64,000 nucleotides of DNA, from positions 2,542,001-2,606,000 of the forward strand of contig NZ_CP086615.1 in the NCBI RefSeq assembly GCF_020883455.1, read 5' to 3'. The notes beneath the pieces are model-generated. The model saw only the letters and a list, made by a program, of their open reading frames with translations. It was not told the origin of the DNA and made no database searches. This document shows, piece by piece, positions 43,741 to 53,404 of the stretch (position 1 is its first letter; each line of letters starts with the position of its first letter). Source of the DNA: Spiribacter halobius (GTDB lineage: Bacteria; Pseudomonadota; Gammaproteobacteria; Nitrococcales; Nitrococcaceae). The translations under genes and the position numbers were made by a program.

Positions 43741-44305
43741 CACTGTCGCCCATTCCCCTGGCAACTCGCGGCCTAGCCCCTATGAGGCCACATGAGGGAA
43801 CGGGTGAACAGACCAACCGTCGATGCCCAGAACGAGGCGGTGAGCGAAGGCGCCGACGAATCTCGACACCCCTTTCCCGCGCGGATGCCGGGCGGGCGAT
43901 AGCCCGGCGTAGCGTTCGTCACCAAGCAACGGCCACAGCGACTCGACTGGAAGCGTCCCAACTCGAGGCTTCCAGCTCTTCCGGGGCCTCAAATCTCTGG
44001 GTCAGCATTGAGCTCGGTACGGACCGTAGACCCATGGATCTTGGCGAGGAACGGTGCCGTCACATCCTGCCTGCGAGGCCATACTCCAGTGCGTCTGATA
44101 AGAGCAAGTATCAGCCGTACACACCGCATTACGGATTACGAAATACTACGCTACGATGTCGTATATGCCCGCGTCCCACCCTACGGCCGACGCACTTCGG
44201 CGCCCCCAATCGAATACAGTGCGTTCCCGGGTTCACATTCCGGGCGATTGCAGGCAACCCGACGCAAGCGGCAGGCTCGCCTCGCCTGCCGCCAGGAGAT
44301 GACCG
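43741..44305. other. Intergenic, nothing seen
   Basis: About 565 bases between divergent integrase and KfrA-like genes. No supported gene. An AT-rich patch near 44100-44165 may be a promoter; AGGAGATG precedes the KfrA-like start. Confidence 0.4.
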
Positions 44306-45373
44306 ATGCCCCGCACGCCAACTATCGGGTACGAACAGTTCTGCCGCGTAGCCTCGGCGCTTCTTGCGCTGAACGGCCACCGGCTTGATGACCTGACCTT
44401 TGCGCGTGTCTACGAGCAGCTTGGGCGGCGTGGCAGCTCGCAACGGATCAACGACTTTCTCAAGCGGTTCAAGGACGAGTACCGCAGCGGCGAGCGGCCG
44501 GGCGGGCTCAGCGGCGAACTCGAGGCGGAGATGCGGGCTTCCGCCCAACGCATCACGGAAACGCTGCAGCGCGAAGCGCAGGCCATGATCGAGGCGGAGC
44601 GCGCAAGTATTCAGGCGCCACTGGATGAGGCACGTCAGGAGGCCGAGGCGGCGCAGACCGCAAGCGCGGCCGTCCGCCAGCAGTACCGCGACCTTGAGGA
44701 CACGTTGCAACGCGAGCAGGAGGTCCGCGCGCAAGTCGAGCGCCGACTAAGCGAACTCCAGCGCCAGCATGACACCCTCACCAACGAACACCATGCAATT
44801 GCCAAGGAGTCCACAAGGCTAGAGTCGGAGCTCTCCCATCACGCAGAGCAACTGACGCAGCGAAACGCCGACAATGAGGCGCTCCAACAGGAGGTAAAGG
44901 AGCTACGGACGGGACGTGAGCGGCTCATGGCACAAGTACGGGATTTGGAGCGCGACCTCGCTGAGGCCTTTCGAGAAACTGCACGCCTCACGGCGACAAT
45001 GAAGGAACGGGACGCTGTCATCACCCAGCTAGAAACCCGAGTCGACCACGAGCATAGGCGGACAGCGGAAGCCAACAGGCAACACCAAGCGGAAGAGCAG
45101 CGTCGTATCGCGTCCGAGACACGCGAGCAATGCGGCAAGCAACAAAGTGAAGCGCTCATAGCGCAGCTCGAACAGATGGAACAGAAGCACGCTCGGGAGA
45201 TTGACGAAATGCGAAGTGCTTTGGCCGCCGCAGCTTCGAAGCGCCACGAGACCGACCGTAAAATGCATCAGCTAATCGAGTATGTTGAGCGTCTAAGTAA
45301 TCAGCTGGCCGCAGCACCGAAGAAAACACGCGCCGGTAAGCGTAGCAGGCGCCCGCCTCAATCCGAGCGTTGA
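44306..45373 (+). CDS. KfrA-like DNA-binding coiled-coil protein
   Basis: This is a 355-residue protein. The N-terminal 60 residues (YEQFCRVASALLALNGHRL, TFARVYEQLGRRGSSQRIND then FLKRF) form the KfrA_N helix-turn-helix domain. The rest, about 75-335, is an almost unbroken coiled coil rich in Glu, Arg and Gln, with a basic tail. KfrA proteins are plasmid-borne DNA-binding and partition-related filaments. A chromosomal copy beside the Wadjet operon may be plasmid-derived or may serve the island. Confidence 0.85.
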   Translation: MPRTPTIGYEQFCRVASALLALNGHRLDDLTFARVYEQLGRRGSSQRINDFLKRFKDEYRSGERPGGLSGELEAEMRASAQRITETLQREAQAMIEAERASIQAPLDEARQEAEAAQTASAAVRQQYRDLEDTLQREQEVRAQVERRLSELQRQHDTLTNEHHAIAKESTRLESELSHHAEQLTQRNADNEALQQEVKELRTGRERLMAQVRDLERDLAEAFRETARLTATMKERDAVITQLETRVDHEHRRTAEANRQHQAEEQRRIASETREQCGKQQSEALIAQLEQMEQKHAREIDEMRSALAAAASKRHETDRKMHQLIEYVERLSNQLAAAPKKTRAGKRSRRPPQSER

Positions 45374-45586
45374 TCCAGCTGGCCCGACGACCGAGCAGAA
45401 TCGCGCTTGGTTGCCGGAACTGCGCGCTACAGGTTTCCGCGAGTCGGGTTCAACCTGCGAAAAGCTAGGGCAGCACAGACGTTCGTTACCCACCGCCTCT
45501 CTCGAGGGCCCTGTATTCCACGCTGTGGCGGCTCATCGAAGCAGCCGCCAGCAGCCAATCGAAACGACTGACTCAAGAACCTCCTT

Positions 45587-46756
45587 CTAATTCAAAAATG
45601 AGAGAACCAATTCTTGGTCAACAAATTTTGGCTCTCTTTTCATCGCGGCGGCGATGTGGTCAAGCCATATGCTGCCGGTGTCACTGACCGGGGTCTGATC
45701 GCATTTGCTCGCCATTTCAGGTGAGTGCGCGCACCCCTCCTGCTGTGCCAATAACAGTGCCTCGTATCCAGGTCGCCACGGCGTCAAATCCGAAAACACC
45801 GCCTTCAGTCGCGCGTAGATTGCGAGACCGGCCCAGTCTAGGTCGCCAAAGAAAAATACCGGCCAAGGGAGAGATTCTTGGCTCATCCAAGATTCCACAA
45901 ACTCACTGATCAGCGGGCGGTTTAGCGCTCCGGACCCGTGGAGGTGAAAACAGGCCTGGCGAGCGTTCCGAATTCGCTGTGCGGCACCCCGAAATCCGGC
46001 CGTGTAAACAAAGGCCCATCCCTCTGTGCCGGGCCACATCCCCTCTGCGGCCTCCAGGTAGCTTTCCAAGTTCTCAATGAGGAGCACAGCGCGTGGAGGG
46101 GCTTCTGGGTGATAGACCTCGATCAGAACCGGGCGATACCGGAGATCGCCGGCATGCAGTCCGAAGACGATCTCAAGCCACTCCTCGCGCCCAGCCAGGG
46201 CCTTGGAGTCCCCTCCAAAGAGTTCCGCGCCGAGACGATAGGCAGTTAACGCCCCCCGCGTCAGCCGGTCCGGGATCCGGCTTAGGCGTGCCACCATGGC
46301 GTCGGCCGTCAGCCCATGGATCTGGGGCAGGGGGTGTGCAGCAGCATAGTCCGGATCGGCGAATGCGCCTGATGCCAAAACCGCCTCGCGCCATCTCTGG
46401 CCCCAGGCGCTACGCACGGGCCGCTGCAGCACTGCGCGCGCGATCGCCTCTCCCTCCGGGAGGAACTCGATCTCACCATGCCGCCAGGGCTCGTCGTGCG
46501 CCCGGTGCTTGCGTCGGAAGCGCAGCGCAATCACGCCATGGCGGGCCAGCGCCTCAAGGTGGCGCCAGAGGTTCACGTCGTCGCCAGGGTGCGTCTCGCC
46601 GTTGAGAGCCGGGAGTTCCGGAGAGGTTACCGGTGCCGTGAGGCGCCGGTCGCGCGCCTCGAACGGGCGCTGGTCGAGGCGGTCGACGAAGCGCGAAAGC
46701 AGCGCCCGGATCTGCGGGTGTGCTAGTGCCCGATCGATCCCGTCAGACGGCGCCAT
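45587..46756 (-). CDS. jetD: Wadjet protein JetD (TOPRIM nuclease subunit)
   Basis: The 389-residue protein is the DUF2220/DUF3322-type JetD. Its C-terminal TOPRIM-like fold shows VLLIENLESYLEAAEG (Glu) and VFFFGDLDWAGLAIYARLK (DxD). JetD cleaves circular plasmid DNA once the JetABC motor has extruded it. The start overlaps the jetC stop by 14 bases. The family residues I can see are intact, so the system should be functional. Confidence 0.93.
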   Translation of the reverse strand: MAPSDGIDRALAHPQIRALLSRFVDRLDQRPFEARDRRLTAPVTSPELPALNGETHPGDDVNLWRHLEALARHGVIALRFRRKHRAHDEPWRHGEIEFLPEGEAIARAVLQRPVRSAWGQRWREAVLASGAFADPDYAAAHPLPQIHGLTADAMVARLSRIPDRLTRGALTAYRLGAELFGGDSKALAGREEWLEIVFGLHAGDLRYRPVLIEVYHPEAPPRAVLLIENLESYLEAAEGMWPGTEGWAFVYTAGFRGAAQRIRNARQACFHLHGSGALNRPLISEFVESWMSQESLPWPVFFFGDLDWAGLAIYARLKAVFSDLTPWRPGYEALLLAQQEGCAHSPEMASKCDQTPVSDTGSIWLDHIAAAMKREPKFVDQELVLSFLN

Positions 46757-49700
46757 CGTTCACCCTGCGCACGGGCGCCTGCTCATCGAGCCCTTCCGCG
46801 AACTTCAGGTCGAGGTTGTAGGAGACCCGCTCGCGAGCCCTCGCACGCTCCTCTCGGAACAGCGCCTCGACCCGCTCGCGATTGAGAATGCTCTTCTGCA
46901 GGTAGACTTTCTCCTTCAACTCACCGATGCCTTCGGGCGCCGGGATCTTGCTGACATCGATCAACATGTCGACGCTGTCGTGCAGCGGCCCCGAGCGCCC
47001 ATCCGGCAGCGCGAACACCATCTGCACGCCGAGCACCTCCGTGAGGTATTGGATAACTTCCTTGCTCCGGCTCACATCCACCTTCTCGAAGGTCTCATCG
47101 ATCATCACAAAGCGCAGATGGGTATCGCCCTGTGACCAGCCAAGCGCAGTCGCCAGGGCCGCAGATCGCACGATGTAGGAGGGCGTCTCCAGCTGCCCGC
47201 CGGAGCCGGTGCCATAGGTCTTCAGCGAGATGGGCTTGCGCTCCGAGTGGACAAAGCACTTCTCGATGTCGTAGGTCCGGTACTCGCGATAATCGGTCAG
47301 CCGCCGTAGCTCCTTCATGCCGCGATTGCGGTCCTGGTCGAGGAGCATCCCCTTCAGGCGATCGAAGATTGCCTCATCCTCCGGACTCATGCCTTCCTCG
47401 TCGAACAACAGGAGATTGCCCATCATCTGGCCCGGCTCGGCAAGGCGCTCGAAGAACTCGGCATAGCGGCGGTAGTCGCTGCGCCAGTTCCAGCTGAACT
47501 GGTAATACTCATCCCCGAACGTCTGCCTGCGAAGCTCTTGGTTCAGGGTGGTCAGCACGTCCTTGCCGCGGTTGATGCAGTTGTTCATCTTCAGGCAGAC
47601 GTCCCGAATGAACGTCTCGTTGAACCGACGGCTCGCGTCCTCAAGCTGCTCGTGGTTTTCGGCGAGGATGTGGTCGCGCAGGCTGGTGAGCGTAGCGCCG
47701 ATCTCCCGGTGCACCAGCGTTAGCTCGCGAAAAGCCTCAATTGCGCTAGCCTGGCTCGTCGCGCGCGGCAGGGCGACGCGCTTATCGTAGAGTCCGCAGC
47801 CGTTGAAGTGGGTGACTGACGAGGAGAGATTCGCGTAGAGCTGGGGCAAGCGCTGATCGGGCGGCACGGCAATCGCCCGTGTCGTGTCGTCGAGGGACTG
47901 GGCGATGCGCGCGAGGGCGCCTTCCCAGTCTCCTCCTTCGGCATTGATCCGGCGCATGGCCTCGATCTGCTCGCGGCACTCATCACGCCGGGTGGTGAGC
48001 TCCCGCAGCTTGTTGCCAGCCGCTGTCCGGCTATCGGCGTTCGTCTGCCGCTCCTGCCGGATTTCACCTCGGCGCCCCATGGCCTCACCGTGACGCTCGC
48101 GCGCGGCCGCGATCTCTTGATCAAGCGAATCGATCTCCCCCAGGATCTCCTCGACCCCCGAGAGGTCGAGCGCCTTCAGCTGTTGCTCGGTCTCCTCGAG
48201 CCCCATCTGCTCCTGGATGACCTCCTCGAACGGCTCGATCAGCTTCGGGCGCTGAACACTGTCAAGGGCCTGATTCCATAGCCGCGCACTTCGCATCCGC
48301 ACCTCGGCCTCGCGCTCCTCGCGCTCAATCTCCTTCAGGCGCCGGCGCTTGGCCTCGATCGAGCGCCGCCGAGCACCCTCGCCGAAGACGAGGTCGGATT
48401 CCTCCACGCGCGTAACGAACATGCGAAGGCTCGAGGAGGCGTTACCTTCGAGGGTAAGCCCGCGGGGCGTCTGCGTTAGCGCCTGACTGTCGGCCACCTG
48501 CACCACGTCGCCGAAATTCGCCCGAACCACCGCCTCGACCACCGGGTCGCTGAAGCGCATCAGGTGCACGATGGAGTCGGGCTTGGGCTCCCGCCCGGGG
48601 CGCTCGGCGAGCTCGCGCGCCCGCTTGCCCTGAATGATGCTCACACCCGGGCCAACACGGCGACGCTCGCGGTTGATCAGATCGATCGCCGCGGCCTCGA
48701 AGCGCTCCCCGACGATGATGTCGAAGCGGCGATTGCCGAAAAGGCCCTCGATAGCAAGCTGCCAATGTTCATCGCTCACCTCGATGTAGTCGCAGAGCAC
48801 CCTCGGCTCACACTCGGGCAAATTCTGCGACAGCAGTTCCAGCGCGCGCTGTGTCGAGGGGCGATAGCGCACACGGCCGCTTTGCTCGATCTGCTCAATT
48901 GCCGCCTCATGCTCGCCCGCCTCGCGCTTCAGGCCCTCGAGCGTGTCTTTGCACTCGAAGTAGCGCCGGCGGATCCCTTCCTGGTGATGAGCAAAGGCCT
49001 CCGCAACCCGCCCGTAGCGCTCCTCGATGGCCCGCACGCTCGACTCCTGGTCGAGCAGCGCCTCGTAGCTCTGCGACTCAATCAGGTCGCTGAGGGCAAA
49101 GCCACGCCAGCTATCCCCCTGGACCGCGCGGCTAAAGAGGCGTTGCCAGTCCGGCGGCTCCCCCTCCGCGGGGGGCAGCCAAGACTCAGGGCGGTCAACC
49201 TCCTTCGCCAGCGGGGCCAGGGCATCGTAAGCGCGATCACGGTGCTGATTACCGTCCTTCAGCCGTGCCACGGCGCGGTCAAGATTGGCCGCTTGCGTCT
49301 CCTGCTGGTTTGTGAGCCGGAGTTTCTGCTGAACGACCTCGGAGCCCCGGCTCTGCTGTGCCAGCGCCTCGCGGCGGTTGCCGAGCTGACGGAGCTGCGC
49401 GTCAAGCCCCCGAATCTCATGCTCGGTCTCCTGCATCGATTGCTCAAGGCGCTCGGCCTCCTCGCCGAGCATCAGGGCCCGGCGCTCGACGCAGCGCCAC
49501 TCACGCCAGGCATCCTCGAGCCTCACAAGCTCGCGATCGGCAACCGTTTCGATGGTTCTTCTCGCCGCGCCATCCGCAGCCTCGAGATAGCCAACTCCCT
49601 CCTTGATGCGCGCGGCCTCGTCGCGCATACGCTGGATGCTCTGCATCAGCTCCGAGACATCCTCAATCTGCTCCGAGAGGTCCATGGGCTCCAGGATCTC

Positions 49701-50414
49701 CTCGCGCACGAACTGATCGAGGTGCTGGATCGGCTTATAGACCATGAAGCGGGCGAACTGCTTGGCGGCATTCCTCGCCTTGGACTCGCTGATCGAGCGG
49801 AGCCCGCAGAGCGCTCCGTAGAGGCGTTGCAGGTACTCGGTCTTGCTCACCGCGGGTTCGATCGGGCGGTCGGGGTAGTTGAACCGCAGGTGAGCGGGCA
49901 GATCCTTGGTCGCCACGACCAGCCTCTCTCCCAATCGGCCCTCATCGGTCTGCGAGTCGGTCACATCCTCGAGCCCAAGCGGCTCGCCGCCCACGACCAG
50001 AAACAGCTCGTCCTCGGTGCGGGCAATGCGCTCGCCACCGTCCTGAACCAGCCGCGCGGTAAAGCCAGCAAGGGCGGTGAAGGGCTCACCCGCCTCGCCA
50101 GGCCCGGGCTCGAAGCGCCCGATGATGTAGGCATGCGCACCCTCCGGACGCGCGAAAGGCCCGTCATCGCAGCCGAGCACGTAGGAGGCTAGCGTGCGGG
50201 ACTTCTTCAGCCGGCTGCGCCCTTTCGCTTCGTCCTGGCCCGCATTGAACGTGCAGAGATCCTGGTGGCCAGCCGTCATCAGCGTCTGCATGGCATCGAG
50301 CATCGTCGTCTTACCGGCTCCGGTGCCGCCAGTCAGCATGACGCTTTGCGCGAGCTCATGGGTGCCATTGGGCAGGTTCGCCCAATTGAGGGTCGTGATG
50401 GTCCTAAGCCACAT
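46743..50414 (-). CDS. jetC: Wadjet protein JetC (SMC-like ATPase)
   Basis: The 1223-residue protein has Walker A GGTGAGKTT at residues 29-37, long coiled coils (about 280-480 and 680-860) around a hinge region, then the ABC signature region YGTGSGGQLETPSYIV and Walker B LRFVMIDETFEKVD near the end. It is the SMC motor that, with JetA and JetB, loops DNA. The ATG at 50414 overlaps the jetB stop by 11 bases. The size and motifs are normal for type I Wadjet. Confidence 0.95.
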   Translation of the reverse strand: MWLRTITTLNWANLPNGTHELAQSVMLTGGTGAGKTTMLDAMQTLMTAGHQDLCTFNAGQDEAKGRSRLKKSRTLASYVLGCDDGPFARPEGAHAYIIGRFEPGPGEAGEPFTALAGFTARLVQDGGERIARTEDELFLVVGGEPLGLEDVTDSQTDEGRLGERLVVATKDLPAHLRFNYPDRPIEPAVSKTEYLQRLYGALCGLRSISESKARNAAKQFARFMVYKPIQHLDQFVREEILEPMDLSEQIEDVSELMQSIQRMRDEAARIKEGVGYLEAADGAARRTIETVADRELVRLEDAWREWRCVERRALMLGEEAERLEQSMQETEHEIRGLDAQLRQLGNRREALAQQSRGSEVVQQKLRLTNQQETQAANLDRAVARLKDGNQHRDRAYDALAPLAKEVDRPESWLPPAEGEPPDWQRLFSRAVQGDSWRGFALSDLIESQSYEALLDQESSVRAIEERYGRVAEAFAHHQEGIRRRYFECKDTLEGLKREAGEHEAAIEQIEQSGRVRYRPSTQRALELLSQNLPECEPRVLCDYIEVSDEHWQLAIEGLFGNRRFDIIVGERFEAAAIDLINRERRRVGPGVSIIQGKRARELAERPGREPKPDSIVHLMRFSDPVVEAVVRANFGDVVQVADSQALTQTPRGLTLEGNASSSLRMFVTRVEESDLVFGEGARRRSIEAKRRRLKEIEREEREAEVRMRSARLWNQALDSVQRPKLIEPFEEVIQEQMGLEETEQQLKALDLSGVEEILGEIDSLDQEIAAARERHGEAMGRRGEIRQERQTNADSRTAAGNKLRELTTRRDECREQIEAMRRINAEGGDWEGALARIAQSLDDTTRAIAVPPDQRLPQLYANLSSSVTHFNGCGLYDKRVALPRATSQASAIEAFRELTLVHREIGATLTSLRDHILAENHEQLEDASRRFNETFIRDVCLKMNNCINRGKDVLTTLNQELRRQTFGDEYYQFSWNWRSDYRRYAEFFERLAEPGQMMGNLLLFDEEGMSPEDEAIFDRLKGMLLDQDRNRGMKELRRLTDYREYRTYDIEKCFVHSERKPISLKTYGTGSGGQLETPSYIVRSAALATALGWSQGDTHLRFVMIDETFEKVDVSRSKEVIQYLTEVLGVQMVFALPDGRSGPLHDSVDMLIDVSKIPAPEGIGELKEKVYLQKSILNRERVEALFREERARARERVSYNLDLKFAEGLDEQAPVRRVNDGAV

Positions 50415-51102
50415 CGTCGCCGCCTCCCTGCCCGTCTTCATCGCCGGTTGCCACCCAGGGGGCGTCTCTTGCGGCGTGGGGGGACGAGCCGTGTGCTTCC
50501 CGGGCGGCCTCGACAAACCCTTCCAGGGTGAGTGCGGTAATCGTGGGTCGAATGCGCACCAGCGCCTCACTCTCGAGTGAGTGGAACTCGATGACCCGGT
50601 AGTGCTGGATCGTCTTGAACAGCGCCTCGCGCTGCACCTTGCCCTCGGGCATACTCTCTCTCGCCACCATGCGGTAGCCGGTGTAGAGGTCCTCCAGGGA
50701 GACGAGGGCCTCGTCATTTTCGTCGGTCTCGCCGCCTCTCAAGGCCTCCTCGTAGCGCATTCGGCAAACCAGCAGCAGGGCGGTTGCATCCCGCGAAACG
50801 CGTTGCCGCAGGGCGGGCCGTCGCTCATCGGCCTCAGCCGCATAGGGGTTCTCCGCCCCCGGCGGATAGACGATCACGAACCTCTGATCCGTGCGGTGGA
50901 CTAGCGTCAGTCCCATGGCCTCGAAGAAGTCGGCTACCAGGTCGTCCATGCGCTCAAACGCGTCGTAGAGCTCACTCTCGCGGTGATTGTTCGGGTCCCG
51001 ATAGAGCACCTGGCGGCCTAGCAGGCGCTGGACGATGGCCTGGAAGCTCTCGAGGCTCAGACTCTCGCGGGCAAGCTCGCGCTTGAGGGTGTCGGTGATC
51101 AT
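50404..51102 (-). CDS. jetB: Wadjet protein JetB (KITE subunit)
   Basis: This is a 232-residue protein (DUF4194-type) with winged-helix repeats: LESFQAIVQRLLGRQVLYRD, FFEAMGLTLVHRTDQRFVIV and ALFKTIQHYRVIEFHS. KITE proteins bridge the kleisin JetA and the SMC heads. The start overlaps the jetA stop (ATGA). Confidence 0.93.
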   Translation of the reverse strand: MITDTLKRELARESLSLESFQAIVQRLLGRQVLYRDPNNHRESELYDAFERMDDLVADFFEAMGLTLVHRTDQRFVIVYPPGAENPYAAEADERRPALRQRVSRDATALLLVCRMRYEEALRGGETDENDEALVSLEDLYTGYRMVARESMPEGKVQREALFKTIQHYRVIEFHSLESEALVRIRPTITALTLEGFVEAAREAHGSSPHAARDAPWVATGDEDGQGGGDDVA

Positions 51103-52616
51103 CCAGGGCCTCCGCGTCGGGGTTCCACGACCTCGATCACGTAGTCACGCGTCTCGAAGTACTCGTTTGCCACGGTCGCATCGATCGGGCGGATCCGAAA
51201 GCGCCTGCCCCTTGCGCTGCTGCCCGCCACCTGACCCGCATGCAGGGCGGAGAGCAGTGAGGGCACATCGCCAATTTGCATCTCGCTGAGGCGGATACTC
51301 CGTCCGCCGGCAAGCTGCTCGACGACGAACTCCGATATGCTCTCGATATCTACCCGAAAGATCCGGGCAAGCTCTTGGCGCAGATCACGGTCGAGTATGG
51401 CCTCTCGGGTCGGCGCCTCGCTCGGGGCCATTCGATTACCGACCGGGGAGCGGGTGGCGCGTGGTCGAATGGCGATGGTTTGCGGGTCGATCAGCGCCAC
51501 CCGCATCAGGAGCACGCTGCTCCTCGGGTCATCGAGCACCCGTGTCACCGCCTCGTCCGGCAGCCGCGAGAGGCTGGCGACGTACTGCCCGACGCTCATG
51601 TCCTCGGTCTCGAAGGTAATCGCCCCCAGATGCCGCATCAGCGCGTCGGCACGGCGGACGAGGGTCCGCGTCTCACGGCGCAGTTCCGGGAGCTTGGCGT
51701 CGCAGGCCCGGTCGATGTGCTTCTCGATCCGATTGAGCACCCAGGCGAGTAGCACCTCGCGACCTTCCCTAAGCAGCATCGGGTAGTAGGCGCGAAGCTT
51801 TCGCTCGATATCCCGCTTGGTATCGTCGGGGAGGGTCCATACCCGCTCGATATAGCCCTTGATCTCCGAGCGATAGCGCTCCACGGAATCCTCATTGAAA
51901 CGCACCTCGATCTCCGGCACGAAGCGGTTGCCCATGTACTCGAAGAAGTCGAGCCCGGCCTCCCGCGCCTGCTCTGCGGTGTGCGTGACCGTTTCGGCGA
52001 AACGGCGCTTGCGCTCGGTCACCTCCTCGATGATGTCATTGAAGTCCCCGACGATATCGGAGGAGAGCTTGGCGGCGATCATCAAATCCGGAATCGAGAT
52101 TCGACCCTGATGCGCACCCTCGGTGAAGGTGCGCAAGTGCGCCAGCGTTGAGCGGGTGTTCTGTGTGCTCGTGATAATATCGTCGGCGTCCTGAGCAAAG
52201 AGAGCGGCGAACTGCCGCCCCCTAGGGGTGAAGCGATAGGCGTTGCGCATCGACCCGGGATCACTGTACTTCTCGATCCAGCCACAGTCCCTTAGCTCGC
52301 GCAGCATAGCGCTCGCCCTATCCTGCCGTGATATTGGCGCACCGACGCCTTCCTCGCACACCCCCTCGGGATCCAAAGTCACAGCATCTCTTAGGGCGAC
52401 GGTGAAACATTCAACTACGTCGCTCCGGCTTTGGTGATACTGATAGTCAGCTTCTGGCCCGTTAATGCGGAGATAGAGAGCCCGGATGCAGCGTGCCGCC
52501 CCATCACGGTTCCTACCCGAAAGCGGCCGAAAGAAATTTCCGTAGGGGTATTCGAAAAAAGACGTATCTGCGCTACGCAACTTCACTTCCCCGCCCTCTC
52601 TTTTACTCCCTGACAT
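51099..52616 (-). CDS. jetA: Wadjet protein JetA (kleisin-like subunit)
   Basis: I choose the ATG at 52616 after AGGAAG, giving 505 residues. The N-terminal part has winged-helix features (VVECFTVALRDAVTLD, MLRELRDCGWIEKYSDPGS), the middle is helical with the kleisin coiled coil (FNDIIEEVTERKRRFAETVT), and the C-terminus ends in a wing-like YFETRDYVIEVVEP. It matches JetA, the kleisin of the complex, and starts the four-gene jetABCD operon. Confidence 0.92.
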   Translation of the reverse strand: MSGSKREGGEVKLRSADTSFFEYPYGNFFRPLSGRNRDGAARCIRALYLRINGPEADYQYHQSRSDVVECFTVALRDAVTLDPEGVCEEGVGAPISRQDRASAMLRELRDCGWIEKYSDPGSMRNAYRFTPRGRQFAALFAQDADDIITSTQNTRSTLAHLRTFTEGAHQGRISIPDLMIAAKLSSDIVGDFNDIIEEVTERKRRFAETVTHTAEQAREAGLDFFEYMGNRFVPEIEVRFNEDSVERYRSEIKGYIERVWTLPDDTKRDIERKLRAYYPMLLREGREVLLAWVLNRIEKHIDRACDAKLPELRRETRTLVRRADALMRHLGAITFETEDMSVGQYVASLSRLPDEAVTRVLDDPRSSVLLMRVALIDPQTIAIRPRATRSPVGNRMAPSEAPTREAILDRDLRQELARIFRVDIESISEFVVEQLAGGRSIRLSEMQIGDVPSLLSALHAGQVAGSSARGRRFRIRPIDATVANEYFETRDYVIEVVEPRRGGPG

Positions 52617-52653
52617 GGGACTTCCTACGCTGGTTAGGAACTTTGTGCCCTTT

Positions 52654-52863
52654 CTAAACTTTAGGGAGCCGCAGCACAAAGGTGGTTACTACCAGGGAAA
52701 CCCAGAGAGCGCACGCGGCTGGCGCTAATGTTTCGCACCAAGTCAGCTGCGCTCCCGCCCTCAGGTCTGTCATCTCAACCATAGCGTGCAGGTAGAAGGA
52801 TCCCCCCAGGACAGGCAGGTTCTCCTGCCACGGCTTATCCGTACCTATCCTCGTCTCCGTCAT
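52654..52863 (-). CDS. Possible small membrane protein
   Basis: This is a 69-residue frame with one C-terminal hydrophobic stretch (APAACALWVSLVVTTFVLRL). It overlaps the end of the next frame upstream by 29 bases. The ribosome site is weak and no family is known, so it may be a chance frame. It precedes jetA on the same strand. Confidence 0.3.
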   Translation of the reverse strand: MTETRIGTDKPWQENLPVLGGSFYLHAMVEMTDLRAGAQLTWCETLAPAACALWVSLVVTTFVLRLPKV

Positions 52864-53047
52864 ACATCACTCTTATATCCAAGAACTTCGAGGGCACTAT
52901 CGGCTCGCACGCTGGAGGACCGGCGAACACCAGAACCCCGGTCAGCTCCCTTACCGAAGGGCGCCCACAGGCAGCAACATGTGAAGCCCAAGCGAGCTCC
53001 CGATAAACGAGCGTCCCGCATCCATCGCAAATAGCGGCCGATTCCAT
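52835..53047 (-). CDS. Possible small zinc-binding protein
   Basis: This is a 70-residue frame with ICDGCGTLVYRELAWASHVAACG, a C-x2-C and later Cys/His arrangement that could bind zinc, followed by a globular-looking tail. No relatives are known to me. It ends inside the 52863 frame, a coupled arrangement that favours both or neither being real. Confidence 0.3.
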   Translation of the reverse strand: MESAAICDGCGTLVYRELAWASHVAACGRPSVRELTGVLVFAGPPACEPIVPSKFLDIRVMYDGDEDRYG

Positions 53048-53404
53048 GCAGTTCCATCTTAGCCCCGTGTCCGACAGCCGCAGCTACTGCCAACCTGTGA
53101 GCCTACCGGGGTCCGGCGTGCATTGCGATCGGCCATTTACAGTGACTGGGTCTGTTACTTCTGCCGTAGGCTCAGCCTGTTGCACAGACATGGAACCGTT
53201 ATAGGACACGCATCGCCCTCCCCCAACCCACCAACCGGGGCGCGGGGCGCTGATACCTCAGTGCCCCCGTTACGATCCATTAGCCACTGATTCAGCCCAC
53301 TCTCGGGCACAATTTCACTGACACGGAGCGTACCTTGCTGACACCCACACTTTTCGGCAGTCGAAACAGCGGTGCAGCCTGTCGCGGTCACCTGTCTTAC
53401 CGAT
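53048..53404. other. Intergenic, nothing seen
   Basis: About 350 bases between the Wadjet-side small frames and the TniQ-like gene. No supported gene or repeat. Confidence 0.4.

Noticed and set aside
48564-50192. 542-codon plus-strand frame opposite jetC
   Set aside because: Leucine-rich antisense shadow of the coiled-coil coding sequence.
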